Shown here: positions 34,195 to 44,497 of the stretch, piece by piece
Layout: the number at the start of each line of letters is the position of its first letter
How positions within the stretch are numbered: position 1 is the first letter of the stretch
From: Cryptomeria japonica
Taxonomy: Eukaryota; Streptophyta; Pinopsida; Cupressales; Cupressaceae
Reading direction: 5' to 3'
DNA length: 64,000 bases
Assembly (NCBI RefSeq): GCF_030272615.1
Contig: NC_081409.1
Span: forward strand, 26,983,406 to 27,047,405
Translations under genes and position numbers: made by a program
Notes under the pieces: model-generated
Seen by the model: the letters and a program-made list of their open reading frames with translations, nothing else
Told to the model about the DNA's origin: nothing
The model's database searches: none

Positions 34195-35386
34195 TGTAAA
34201 GCGGAAAAATCGAACCCTAGTCATTCTCCCCTCCCCAACTCCAAGAAGAGAGAAGGGGGAGTCACTAGGGTTGATGGTTTTCACTTAGGGGAGACTTTAC
34301 ATTCAAAAGAGGGGTTGAAACCCACAAGATCCAATCCCACGCAATGCAAGATTGGATTCTAAATGAGTTTCAAGGGTTGTGATAGCAAGGATACCCTCTT
34401 TTGTAAAGAATGTAGATAGAAAGATTGAACTATGAATGCATGTAAAGTAGGAAAGATTTGCTTATAAACAGAGATAGGGATATGGGATGAAGCTGCGGAC
34501 CTGGAATTAGCAGTAAAATGTCGAGACGGTGCTGTTCTGCAAATTTGAGCGAAAGTTGACGGGACGATGGCGCCCGACGTGCACACAATCCTCCGAAAAA
34601 TCCGCGAAACGAAGGGGGATCTGTTCGTCTCTGCACAAGGATCCCAGATCTTCAATTACAGCCGCGTACCTGCAACCTACACATAGAAAATAGAGGACGA
34701 TTGGGGGGTTAGGGATGAGGGGTTTGCCTTTAGGTCAAACCCCGGTTTTGGAATTAACCAAGAAATGAGAATGTTGTAAATGTAAATGTTTGTAATGTAA
34801 ACAAGTACTGATACCTTGTTGTAAGAATGTTTGTATTCTTACATGCGAAGGTGTAAATGTTGTTGTATGTTGTATGTTGTATGTGATCTCCTCTTCAATG
34901 GTTGAATCCTTGTCTTGAATGCAACACTTAGCCTTGAATGGAGACTTAGAATGCTCAATTGCTTGAAGTTATGCTTGAATGCTTGAATATCGTTTCCGCC
35001 TTTTTTCCATCTACCCAAAATGGGAGAGGAAATGTAGTTTATATACTTGTCAATTAGGGCTGATAGATTGATTTTTCCGACCTTAGGCCGACCTGGGAAG
35101 ATTATTTTCCAATTTGCAAACATAAAGACCCGAGACCCAAAAGAGACCGGGCCCAAAAATAGGGCTAGGGACCAGGGCGCTGGGCGCCATGGTCCCACCT
35201 CCCGGGACAATAGAGTGCAAGGAGGGATCAGGCCAGGGTGTTGAAAAATGCAGTTTGTGCTGAAAAATGCAGTTTTTGATGTCATGAACAAGTTTCGGGG
35301 TCTCCATTTAGGTTTCGTGTTGCATCGCCATCGTGAAGACCCAAATGCAGTCGAAATTGCAAGTGTCGCAATTTTAGGACGCTACA
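34195..35386 (-). repeat. E1 3' LTR
   Basis: Full-length partner of 40756-41908. It contains a TATA box (TATATAAA on the minus strand, 35037-35044), the GGGACCA/TGGTCCC hairpin (35168-35196), TGTTGTAT triplicates near 34860-34885 and the GTGCAC module (34579-34584). It carries a 39-bp segment near 35223-35262 that the other LTR lacks; this segment holds a direct copy of GAAAAATGCAGTTT, so slippage or recombination between the two copies explains the loss. Confidence 0.92.
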
Positions 35387-35405
35387 TTTAGCCCCCACTT
35401 TAGCG
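35387..35405 (-). other. E1 polypurine tract
   Basis: The minus strand reads CCGCTAAAGTGGGGGCTAAA immediately before the 3' LTR start TGTAGC, the position where plus-strand DNA synthesis is primed in LTR elements. Confidence 0.7.
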
Positions 35406-36131
35406 GGAGTATAAGCGTACACTCATACTTCCGGTAAAGTACAAGGAAACAACATTGAAAAACTTTCACCACGTCAAGGAGGCAAGATACACCAAGCCCC
35501 TAGTGGACTAAGGATCTTACAACTTCAATTGACAAAGTAAAAGGGAAGATCACGAGGGAGAACCATGACTGTTAGTAGTAAGGTTCCCTCACTATGAGTC
35601 ATGCAAGAAAGATATCAAAAATTTTCAAGGCAAAGCTAAATTTGTCAAGAAATTTTCAAGTTTCTTGAAAAGATATGGACGGGATGTATGCCCCCCTACG
35701 TTAAAGCGATCGCACACGCCTCACCGGGGGTGATTGCTTTAAGGTAGTGATACATATAGGAAATGAGAAGGGAAAGGAGCACATTATCACAAGGATTTAG
35801 CCCGCAAGTGTGAGATAAGCCCAAGGATAATAGACACAAAACACAAAGCACAAGGTGACTTCGCTTTCCTCGGGGTCAGTATGCTGTATGATAATTCATG
35901 TATATCATATGTATGTATGCATAATTGTTCTTCATTCCCCAATCAAGGAAGGTCACCTAGAAGAAGGGAACACATGTGTCTTTTGAGTCAACATGAGAGA
36001 GACCAAAAGAGATCTCAATGTTTTGCATCGTCCTCAAGTAGACAACACTAAGGACAACAAATAGAAGAACGAGAATAACACATAGAAGAAGTAACAAAAG
36101 AGGGGAGGAGAGAGTTTGCTATGCTAATGAA

Positions 36132-39100
36132 CTAGTCTAGCACGTCATCTACCCCCCGATCTTGCTGATCAATATTTCGGGAAGGTAGGAAACACGCTAG
36201 AGGAGGAACATCCAACACAGCAGATGGAGCTATCACAAGATCCAAACAAGGGCTATGTTCATGTTCCGAGCCACGTTGTTCTTGTCTAGGATCTAGGATA
36301 AGTGCTTTAGAAAATGCGTTAGATAAATGGTTATCAACATCAACATATTCATATTCACTATCAGAATGAACAGGAGTAACATTTTCGTCATGAATAACAT
36401 TTTCATCTATATCATCATCAAGATTTACAAAAATAGGATCTTTAACTCGCGCAGGATCAAGACCATCATACATCTTATGTTTAGGAGATTTCGGCTCAAT
36501 CGTCGGTTGAGGAGAAAATGGAATAATACTGGCTGAAGGTGTTTTTGGGGATTGCAAAGTTTGAGAAGCAACTGCCTGAGCTCTAAGACGACGCTTTCGT
36601 CGGCGTTCACGTGCAGAACGATTTCGTCTAGTCTTAGTAGGGAGTTGAGAAGATTGAGGAGGAGGAATGTTCTCATCCTTTTCACTTGGGTGTTTAGGTT
36701 GTGGTCTCTTAGGTTGAATAATAGGAGAAGAGGAAGGTCTCTTCTCTCCATAAGATGAAGGAGGAGGAACTGCTCCATATAAGGGAGGAATATTCGGTTT
36801 AGGAAGGAGACCAAGTCCATCATGACGAGGAGGTATAGGTCTACTTTTAGGAAGTTTATTAGATATAGGCATAATCACATTCATAGGGATGGGTTGGGAA
36901 TTTTCTTGAGGAAAGACATTAGTTTTATCTTTCAAAGGAAGAACTTCCTTCTCAAGAATGATAGGAATATCAAGTTTGGGTGTTCTAGGTTCACTTAGAG
37001 ATAGGATCATGTCTTTTTTCCACTTTTGATAAGATTTGAAAAGATGATCACTTCGCGGAGGAAGAGATTGGAATTGTTTAGGCCAAAAGTAATCAATAGG
37101 AACGCTAGAAGTTTTTTCAGCTGGTTTAAAGAGACTATGATTGATAGTAACAACTTCACCATTATGGGGAAATTTCAAACACTTGTGAATAGGAGAAGCA
37201 ATAGCTTTCATGGAAGATAGCCAAGGATAGCCTAGCTTCACACAAAATTGTTCGGATGATGGAATAATAGCAAAGTCCACATCAAGGGATTTGTTATGGA
37301 CCTCAATGGGTAATGTAATAGAACCAATTGCAGGAGAAGAAAATGTATCAAATAGTTTCACAACCACATTTGTGTCATCATAGATCACTTGATTCAATTG
37401 CAAAGTAAAAAGAAATTCTTTAGTAATGATATTAACCATACAAGAAGGATCAATAAGCACTCCACGACAAGGTGTATTCTTGACTTTTGCAACTATATAT
37501 AAAGGACCATCAGGGGCCCTGATAGTTTCACTGGAATCAAATGTGATGGAAGGTTCTTTAGGGATTTTCTGGTGCTCTACAAAGTTAATCACATTCGGAG
37601 TCATAGACACAAGATCATCAGGTGAGACAGAGGAATCATTAGTATCAATCGCATTAGAGGTATGAGAAGGTAATGGATCAGTAAAAATCTGAAGATTTTG
37701 GTTAGGAGGAGCTACAGATGTGTTGCCTTTATCATTCACGCCAGAAACAGAGATAGTATTATTATCAATCAAATCTTGAATTTTACCCTTTAAAGCAAAA
37801 CATTTTTCAGTATCATGCCCAGGATGACGATGAAATTGACAAAAAGATTTGTTATCAAAATAGGGTGAATTAATCTTTGCAGGATCTATTTGCTTTATAG
37901 GAGGAAGAGTAAGCACATTTTGTTCCAATAACTTATTCATAATACTATGCAATGATTCATTCAAAGGAGTAAACTTTCTTTCTTTCTTGAAAAACTTAGA
38001 AATAGGAGGCACACCTGATGTCGCATTCACATTGTTGTTGATGATGTTTTCATTGAATTTAATGGACTCTTTGTTCGGTTTAAACTTCTCAAATGGTTGT
38101 TGACTACTATCACCCTTATCACTCGGAGCCATAGGATTTGCTTGTTCCATTTGACTCACAGTCAGTTGATAATTGTGAAGAGTTGCGCACAACTGTTGGA
38201 AAGAAGTAAACTCAGAAAACATAAGTTTTTCTCTAATATCTTTTTGTAAATTAGAAATAAAGATTCTTTGAATATCATTGTCAGGCACTGGAAAAGAAAT
38301 TTGAGCATACAAATGCTTATATCTACCAATGAAATCAGTCACTTTTTCTTTAACACCTTGTTTACAATGCATTAAATCAATCAAAGTAACTTTAGGACTT
38401 ATATTGTTTTGAAATTGTTGAATAAAAGCATTTGCAAGTTGTTCGAAAGAAGAAATAGAATAGGAAGGGAATGAGCAATACCATTGTAGGGCTTTATCTC
38501 TTAATGTTCTAGTAAACAGTTTTGCAAGCAACCTTTTGTCATAAGCAAAATCAATACATATTGTTTGAAAGGTCTTAACATGTGTTAAAGGATCACCCTT
38601 ACCATTATAAAGCTCCAAATGCGGAATTTCAACATGTTTAGGGGGGATAGCTCGAACAATGTCAAGAGAAAGTGGGCTCGCAACATCAAATGTGGGCACA
38701 CTAAACTTAGATTGATTCATAGAGGCAATTTGTTGCTGTAAAGAAGAGACAGTTTGTGCAAGATTGTTAATGGTCGCTTCAGTCGAAGAGTTCATATTAG
38801 ATGTGTTAGATTGTGATGGAGGTGTTATGTTATTGAAAGAAGGTAGAGAGTAAGGTGGTGGGACACTATGATAGTTAGTCATAGGAGATGATTGGAAAGG
38901 AGGAACACTACAAGGAGGAATGGAATGGTTAAACGAATTGCCCCCTTGTGTCATGTTTATTTGTGGAGATATAATAGGAACACTCATTGAAGGAATGAAT
39001 GAAGTAGTCGGATTGAATGAAGGAAGAGGGTTGATTGAAGAAGAAGGATTGCCCCCATGATTAGTGATCATAGGAGGAATGTCTTGTATTGAAGTAGTCA

Positions 39101-39485
39101 TTATGTTTGATGTAAAAGTAGGTATACTAGCAATAGAAGTTGTCAAAGGAATAGAATGATTGACTTGAGTAGGAGGTTGTGTGTAACCTAAAGTTTCAGC
39201 ACAACTCTTCATAGGCATCACATTCGAATCCACAATGTGTGCAATACCACGCAAAATATCAATTCCATTCTTATCACTTTGAACCATATGTTTTAGACCC
39301 TCAATTAATGAAAGAGCTTCACTATCGGGGTATTCTTGAGACATCCATTGTCGAAAATCATCAAATTGGTTATGCAATTTTGAAAGTTGTTCTACAGAAA
39401 CCTCATGGAGAGCTTCTTCATCATTAAGAGGATTAGGGGAATTACCCATGTCCTCGTTAAAAAGGCCATTCAAATTAGGTTCCAT
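36132..39485 (-). CDS. E1 gag-like polyprotein, 1117 aa, with protease-like and basic tail
   Basis: Intact ORF and the sole product of E1. Residues 1-50 are acidic. Residues 100-250 are Pro/Ser/Asn-rich and disordered-looking. Residues about 285-450 are a retrotransposon gag domain (HVEIPHLELYNGKGDPLTHV, DKALQWYCSFP, FIGRYKHLYAQI). A CX2HX4HX4C knuckle follows (CQFHRHPGHDTEKC, 549-562), then LKGKIQDLID. Residues about 655-770 resemble a retropepsin fold (VLIDPSCMVNIITKEFL then LGYPWLSSMKAI), but the catalytic DTG/DSG triad reads DPS (680-682 region), so proteolysis is doubtful. After about 780 comes a long Pro-rich tail with an Arg/Lys cluster (RRNRSARERRRKRRLRAQ, about 960-980), a possible nuclear or RNA-binding signal, and an acidic C-terminus. 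It presumably assembles particles and packages element RNA. ATG 39485 is the first in frame. Confidence 0.85.
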   Translation of the reverse strand: MEPNLNGLFNEDMGNSPNPLNDEEALHEVSVEQLSKLHNQFDDFRQWMSQEYPDSEALSLIEGLKHMVQSDKNGIDILRGIAHIVDSNVMPMKSCAETLGYTQPPTQVNHSIPLTTSIASIPTFTSNIMTTSIQDIPPMITNHGGNPSSSINPLPSFNPTTSFIPSMSVPIISPQINMTQGGNSFNHSIPPCSVPPFQSSPMTNYHSVPPPYSLPSFNNITPPSQSNTSNMNSSTEATINNLAQTVSSLQQQIASMNQSKFSVPTFDVASPLSLDIVRAIPPKHVEIPHLELYNGKGDPLTHVKTFQTICIDFAYDKRLLAKLFTRTLRDKALQWYCSFPSYSISSFEQLANAFIQQFQNNISPKVTLIDLMHCKQGVKEKVTDFIGRYKHLYAQISFPVPDNDIQRIFISNLQKDIREKLMFSEFTSFQQLCATLHNYQLTVSQMEQANPMAPSDKGDSSQQPFEKFKPNKESIKFNENIINNNVNATSGVPPISKFFKKERKFTPLNESLHSIMNKLLEQNVLTLPPIKQIDPAKINSPYFDNKSFCQFHRHPGHDTEKCFALKGKIQDLIDNNTISVSGVNDKGNTSVAPPNQNLQIFTDPLPSHTSNAIDTNDSSVSPDDLVSMTPNVINFVEHQKIPKEPSITFDSSETIRAPDGPLYIVAKVKNTPCRGVLIDPSCMVNIITKEFLFTLQLNQVIYDDTNVVVKLFDTFSSPAIGSITLPIEVHNKSLDVDFAIIPSSEQFCVKLGYPWLSSMKAIASPIHKCLKFPHNGEVVTINHSLFKPAEKTSSVPIDYFWPKQFQSLPPRSDHLFKSYQKWKKDMILSLSEPRTPKLDIPIILEKEVLPLKDKTNVFPQENSQPIPMNVIMPISNKLPKSRPIPPRHDGLGLLPKPNIPPLYGAVPPPSSYGEKRPSSSPIIQPKRPQPKHPSEKDENIPPPQSSQLPTKTRRNRSARERRRKRRLRAQAVASQTLQSPKTPSASIIPFSPQPTIEPKSPKHKMYDGLDPARVKDPIFVNLDDDIDENVIHDENVTPVHSDSEYEYVDVDNHLSNAFSKALILDPRQEQRGSEHEHSPCLDLVIAPSAVLDVPPLACFLPSRNIDQQDRGVDDVLD

Positions 39486-39675
39486 CTCCTCAATAATTAC
39501 ACCTTAGAAGGACTTAATTCAAAGGCTTCGTCTAACGAGAATAGTGTAAGTAGGGCTTATTGTTGTAAAACTCATGCACTAAAGAGAGAAGATTTTGAAT
39601 TTTAGAGGTAGCAAATTTCAATAAAATCAGCCAATCTCCTAGATTTAAGCTGTTAAATGCAATCAGGACAATCTC

Positions 39676-39752
39676 CCGAAATTTTGAAAAAAATGTCCTG
39701 GACCGTGGCGAACGGAGTGCACACGGTCCTCGCAACTTTTTTCGAAATTTTC
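39676..39752 (-). promoter_or_regulatory. E1 leader hairpin module 1
   Basis: Outer AT arms GAAATTTTGAAAAAA (39678-39692) and TTTTTTCGAAATTTTC (39737-39752) are near-complementary. Inside, GGACCGTG (39700-39707) pairs perfectly with CACGGTCC (39722-39729). The loop side carries the self-complementary hexamer GTGCAC (39717-39722). A closely related module lies 622 bp upstream in element sense. It lies in the transcribed leader between primer site and gag start. Confidence 0.6.
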
Positions 39753-40299
39753 AGGGATGAAAGTTATGATGATTTTAAAGCTAATCTGAAAAAATTGAGT
39801 GATTTTACGATCTGTAGATAGGCCAAATTAAAGTTGCAATCTCAAAATTGAACCTTACCAAGATTGTTGAAAAATGTAAAATTTGAATTTTGAAAAAAAG
39901 AGGGAAACTAAAATTTTGAATTTTATGATTTTAGAAGGAATACTGAAAGCAATGCAGGCTTTGAAATTCAAAAGTTGACTCGATTTCATGCAAAATTCGA
40001 ATTTGAAAGTGAAAATTAAAGTTGTTGCAATTAAACATTTGATTTCAAAAGTCACAAATTGTAAAAATTTGAATAAAGTACTGAAATTTCAAATGACTGC
40101 CAACACACTTTTCAGATTTAGGACTGTAAGAAACACAATTTTGATATGAATTTCAATTTCAACAATTTTTGAATGATTAGAAGCCTCAATCCAAGCAATC
40201 GCTAGACCAACTTTGACTTTAATTATGAAAGTGTTAAAATTGATAAAATCAGCGAAAATTCTGGATTTTAGCAGAAAAATACAGTAAGATCTAGCTCTC

Positions 40300-40374
40300 G
40301 AAATTTCGGAAAAAATGTCGGGGACGATGGCGCTCGGGGTGCACACGGTCCTCGCAACTTTTTTCCAAATTTTC
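40300..40374 (-). promoter_or_regulatory. E1 leader hairpin module 2
   Basis: Arms GAAATTTCGGAAAAAA (40300-40315) and TTTTTTCCAAATTTTC (40359-40374) pair at 14 of 16 positions. Between them is a GC-rich stretch with GTGCAC at 40339-40344 and CACACGGTCCTCGCAAC, shared with module 1. Flanking CAGGGATGAAAG is also shared, so the two modules are a duplication. Confidence 0.6.
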
Positions 40375-40733
40375 AGGGATGAAAGATATTGTGATTTTAT
40401 TGCGGAATCCAAAGTTGCAGCCGATTTGGAGGTGTTTTGATTAGTGAAATTATCAGTCAAAGGTTGAATCAAGAAGGTCTTAAAAATTAGGGTTTTGACA
40501 TTTAACCACTTAATTTTCAGAATTAAAGCACAAATATGAATTGACAATTTGCAATAGAAGGGTAGATCTGAAACAAGCATTAACAATTAAACATTTCACA
40601 AGTTTAATTACTTAAAAGAAAATTTTAGGGTTTTTATGCAATTAGCCTCTAAAATTTGCAAAAGATCAAACATGGAAATGTAATTAGGGAAGCAAATTTT
40701 TCAGATCTAACCATGAATAATCAGAATGAGGAT

Positions 40734-40755
40734 GTTCACGTCGGGTTCACCAAAA
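40734..40755 (-). other. E1 primer-binding site
   Basis: The minus strand reads TTTTGGTGAACCCGACGTGA directly after the LTR end TTTACA. TGGTGAAC.. fits the complement of a tRNA 3' end (..GTTCACCA). E2 has the same site with two changes. I cannot assign the tRNA by eye. Confidence 0.6.
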
Positions 40756-41597
40756 TGTAAAGTGGAAAAATCGAACCCTAGTCGTTCTCCCCTCCCCAAC
40801 TCTAAGGAGAGAGAAGGGGGAGTCACTAGGGTTGATGGTTTTCACTTAGGGGAGACTTTACATTCAAAAGAGGGGTTGAAACCCACAAGATCCAATCCCA
40901 CGCAATGCAAGATTGGATTCTAAATGAGTTTCAAGGGTTGTGATAGCAAGGATACCCTCTTTTGTAAAGAATGTAGATAGAAAGATTGAACTAGGAATGC
41001 ATGTAAAGTAGGAAAGATTCGCTTATAAACAGAGATAGGGATGTGGGATGAAGCTGCGGACCTGGAATTAGCAGTAAAATGTCGAGACGGTGTTGTTCTG
41101 CAAATTTGAGCGAAAGTTGACGGGGCGATGGCGCCCGGCGTGCACACGGTCCTCCGAAAAATCTGCGAAACGAAGGGGGATCTGTTCGTCTCTGCACAAG
41201 GATCCCAGATCTTCAATTACAGCCGCGTACCTGCAACCTACACACAGAAAATAGAGGACGATTGGGGGGTTAGGGATGGGGGGTTTGCCTTAGGTCAAAC
41301 CCCGGTTTTGGAATTAACCAAGAAATGAGAATGTTGTAAATGTAAATGTTTGTAATGTAAACAAGTACTGATACCTTGTTGTAAGAATGTTTGTATTCTT
41401 ACATGCGAAGGTGTAAATGTTGTTGTATGTTGTATGTTGTATGTGATCTCCTCTTCAGTGGTTGAATCCTTGTCTTGAATGCAACACTTAGCCTTGAATG
41501 GAGACTTAGAATGCTTAATTGCTTGAAGGTATGCTTGAATGCTTGAATATCGTTTCCGCCTTTTTTCCATCTACCCAAAATGGGAGAGGAAATGTAG

Positions 41598-41605
41598 TTT
41601 ATATA
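41598..41605 (-). promoter_or_regulatory. E1 LTR TATA box
   Basis: TATATAAA on the minus strand, about 305 bp into the 5' LTR, identical in the 3' LTR (35037-35044). Transcription would start some 30 bp downstream (toward lower coordinates), placing the U5 GTGCAC module in the RNA leader. Confidence 0.6.
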
Positions 41606-41727
41606 CTTGTCAGTTAGGGCTGATAGACTGATTTTTCCGACCTTAGGCCGACCTGGGAAGATTATTTTCCAATTTGCAAACATAAAGACCCGAGACCCAA
41701 AAGAGATCGGGCCCAAAAATAGGGCCA

Positions 41728-41756
41728 GGGACCAGGGCGCTGGGCGCCATGGTCCC
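41728..41756 (-). promoter_or_regulatory. E1 U3 nested hairpin
   Basis: Outer arms GGGACCA and TGGTCCC (7 bp) enclose inner arms GGCGC and GCGCC around TGG, all perfect. The same structure is at 35168-35196 in the other LTR, and a sequence-divergent but stem-preserving form is at 22653-22684 in E2. It lies upstream of the TATA box, so it acts in DNA or in the 3' end of the genomic RNA. Confidence 0.65.
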
Positions 41757-41913
41757 ACCTCCCGGGACAGCAGAGTGCAAGGAGAAAAATGCAGTTTTTG
41801 ATGTCATGAACAAGTTTCGGGGTCTCCATTCAGGTTCCGTGTTGCATCGCCATCGTGAAGACCCAAATGCAGTCGAAATTGCAAGTGTCGCAATTTTAGG
41901 ATGCTACACATAC

Positions 41914-42360
41914 AATCACCAACCTTCTTCAAGGCAAAGAGAGGTCTTTTTATAGTCCAACAAGTTAGTTATCAAGTCCAGTACGAACATGAGGCTTCCA
42001 CAACTTCATTTTACAAGAAAAGTAAAAAAATGACAACTTTTACAAGCCCAATGACAACATTTCTTGCTCCAAAAGACATTTTTGACAATCTAACCTCATC
42101 AACTTGTCTAAACACCTTAGACATGCTTAAAAACACTTATCAAACATGTTTCAATGCTTTGGAAAGCATTAGAAGACCTTTTTGACAATTTTGCACATTT
42201 TTGCCAAAAATTGTCAATTCAAAGCCTGAAAGGCAAAACTTGAGCTCTTGAACCCAAAATGAGATCAAAACCACTAAACATGACACACAATAACCTAAAA
42301 CAACATTATAAACTTGACACACAACATTACAAACATGAAAACATTAAATACTCAAAAAGG
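41914..42360. other. Gene-free flank of E1
   Basis: Continuation of the pre-insertion site (CATACAATCACC). It contains AT-rich text with repeated TTTTGACAAT words but no gene or element ends. Confidence 0.5.
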
Positions 42361-42361
42361 A

Positions 42362-43070
42362 GAGTTTTGCTCAACTAGGTGCTCCTGCACCAAAATGGCT
42401 AGTAGGGAAACAATGACGACAAAAAAAGTTGATGCCCTCATGATACAATGGTTGAGTCCAAGGCCTATCCCCAACCATCAAAACCACATCTCCATGAAGA
42501 GGCAAGGAGAGATCAATCTCCACCAAAAAACGAGCAAAGGTAGAGTGCCCCAAGAAGGAAGTTGACACATTGACCTTCAAGAAACATCCAATAGAGTTTC
42601 CAATAGATTCTCAACAAGACATATCCAAACATTGGAGGGGGGGATTGAGAAGCCTCAACCATATCAGATGCATGTTAAGTGGTTTAGTAACAAGGTTGAA
42701 AGTTTTAGTCCAAGGCTTAACAAAAGGAGGATTCTGTGTGCAAGCCCACAACTTCCCCAAAATTAAGTTCCTAACCCTAGAAGCAAAAGAAGGAATGAAG
42801 AAACCTTTAATACAAGGGAAAGGGCCAGTCTTACCAATCTTGACGGGCCACTAAGAATCCACAGCCTAATTGTGAAGATTTGAAAGAAAAAGCCATTCAC
42901 TTTATAGATTGAAACTCCAAGAAGATAGAAGTCTTCATTCTCCACCACTTCCTTGGCCACAAACCACCACAAGGGGTATTTGGCACAAGCTAGAGGATAA
43001 GAATGTCTATGGGTAGGGAGATGAGAAACAAAACTAGCAACTTAGGAAAAACTTCGATGGACATGTACAA
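42362..43070 (-). pseudogene. LINE ORF1-like fragment, DUF4283 to zinc knuckle (copy 1)
   Basis: The minus strand gives a decayed DUF4283-type domain. After a WACTQNPPFVKPWTKTF block come KPLNMHLIWLRLLNPPLQ, a stop, ESIGNSIGCFLKV, STFARFLVEIDLSLPL, DVVLMVGDRPWTQPL and the start of a knuckle (FFCRHCFP). It matches copies 2 and 3 phrase by phrase. It ends abruptly near 42362 at the knuckle, where copies 2 and 3 continue, so this copy is 3' truncated or rearranged. Confidence 0.72.
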
Positions 43071-43389
43071 AAGCTAAGGAACATAATTTCTCCCAAAACC
43101 AACACCAACGCCACCTCTAGAGCTTGCAACTAGTGGACGGTCAACCATATCAAAAACATTAATAGTAGAAGGGAGAACCAACATCCTGAGCACAACAACA
43201 ACTACTGTCGAGATCCTAGTAAGAGGGCCAAAAAAAAACCTTAGGGGTATGCCAGAGAAGTCCCGTATGTTGCACACACCAATCGACACAGAATGAACAA
43301 CCACAATAAACATTGCGACAAAGGGAGCGGGACACACTGTTGTAACAAGTAGGATACTCATTTTGGATTTCAAAGCTCTAATCAAGATT

Positions 43390-44450
43390 TTCTAGTTGAT
43401 AAGAAATCGTCAACATAATGTAATCATCATTCCTTACTTTAATGAGGACCTCCGAATAATTGGTTAGTTTATGTATTTATCGCAATCTAATAAAACACCA
43501 AACTAATTTAAGTAAATAATTAAGTTTAATTAATTCATTTTAGTTATTTAGCTAGATTTATTTAACCATTTTCTTTTAAATTACATAAGATCAATAAATA
43601 TAAATCACTTGACTAAAATTTAACACATCCATCATATCCTACAAATTGTTCAAAACAACCTAAATCAATGGTTGGAAACCATTTAATAAAACCATCGACT
43701 TCACAAACAAACAAACCAAAAACATCTAACAGTTATACATAGATAGATGAAGCAATAAATTCAACCACTAAACAAATAATCTTAATCAAATTTCAAATGC
43801 ATCTTGGGTGATGATCTAACCTTGTGATCAAGAGTTATTCTCCTTGAAGAATTTTACATTGTAGAGAATTATTTAGCCAATATAACCATTTAGATAATCC
43901 TTAAAATTTTGTATCCATTGAGTCATCATCTCAATCATCCATTATTCGTTTATTATTACCACATGAAGACCAAAATATAACCAAAAATCAAATCATCGAT
44001 GAATTGGGATAATCACTTCACTAAATTTTTTCTTGTCCATAACAATTAAATTTTGTTAATTTAATCATGTGAACGTTTTAATATGTACTCGTTTTGGTAT
44101 ATAAAATAATAATATATTTGTGATAAAAATCTAGAGCTAAGTAGTTTTTTATTTTTATTTGTAGATAAATCATTGCAAGGAGCAACACCCGTATATTACT
44201 AAGAGAAAGATCATACAATATAGTTCACCACCATGTCTCATACTGGGCAATATACACATAATTTTACCCCAAAATGTCCATATCCTGTAAAATCTATGCC
44301 CATCCCCAAAACATGCCTCCCTGTCTCAAATTTATAGGCATATATACATTTAACACTAGCCACTATATATCAAAATGGTGACAGAGTCAACATACTAACA
44401 AACAACTTTAGACTTTCATATCATAGATTGATGAAAAACCAAAATTCAAA
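43390..44450. other. Gene-free AT-rich stretch
   Basis: No frame of note and no element ends. Long runs of A/T with TTAATTAA-like words. Confidence 0.55.
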
Positions 44451-44497
44451 ATTGGAGTAGAAAATGCCGAAAATGAGGTTGTCCATAACTCGTTCCG

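Larger units (their letters stand above)
40756..41908 (-). repeat. E1 5' LTR
   Basis: Element-sense start TGTAGCATCC at 41908, end CTTTACA at 40756. In order it has U3 with hairpin 41728-41756, TATA box 41598-41605, then a transcribed R/U5 part with the GTGCAC module (41140-41145). The target duplication CATAC lies outside at 41909-41913. Confidence 0.92.
34190..41913 (-). mobile_element. E1: complete gag-only LTR retrotransposon
   Basis: The element is 34195-41908 (7.7 kb) on the minus strand, between perfect 5-bp target duplications CATAC at 34190-34194 and 41909-41913. LTRs of 1192 and 1153 bp start TGTAGC and end TTTACA in element sense. They differ by a few dozen substitutions and one 39-bp indel. 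A primer site TTTTGGTGAACCCGACGTGA follows the 5' LTR, and a purine tract AAAGTGGGGGCTAAA precedes the 3' LTR. The only long frame is an intact 1117-codon gag-like ORF (36132-39485). The 1.25-kb leader and 0.65-kb trailer have no pol sequence. Reverse transcriptase, RNase H and integrase are absent, so mobility needs a helper. The relic E2 at 18.7-22.7 kb is a second family member. Confidence 0.92.

Noticed and set aside
36327-39605. Plus-strand frames opposite the E1 gag ORF
   Set aside because: Shadows of the 1117-codon minus-strand ORF; low complexity and no domain.
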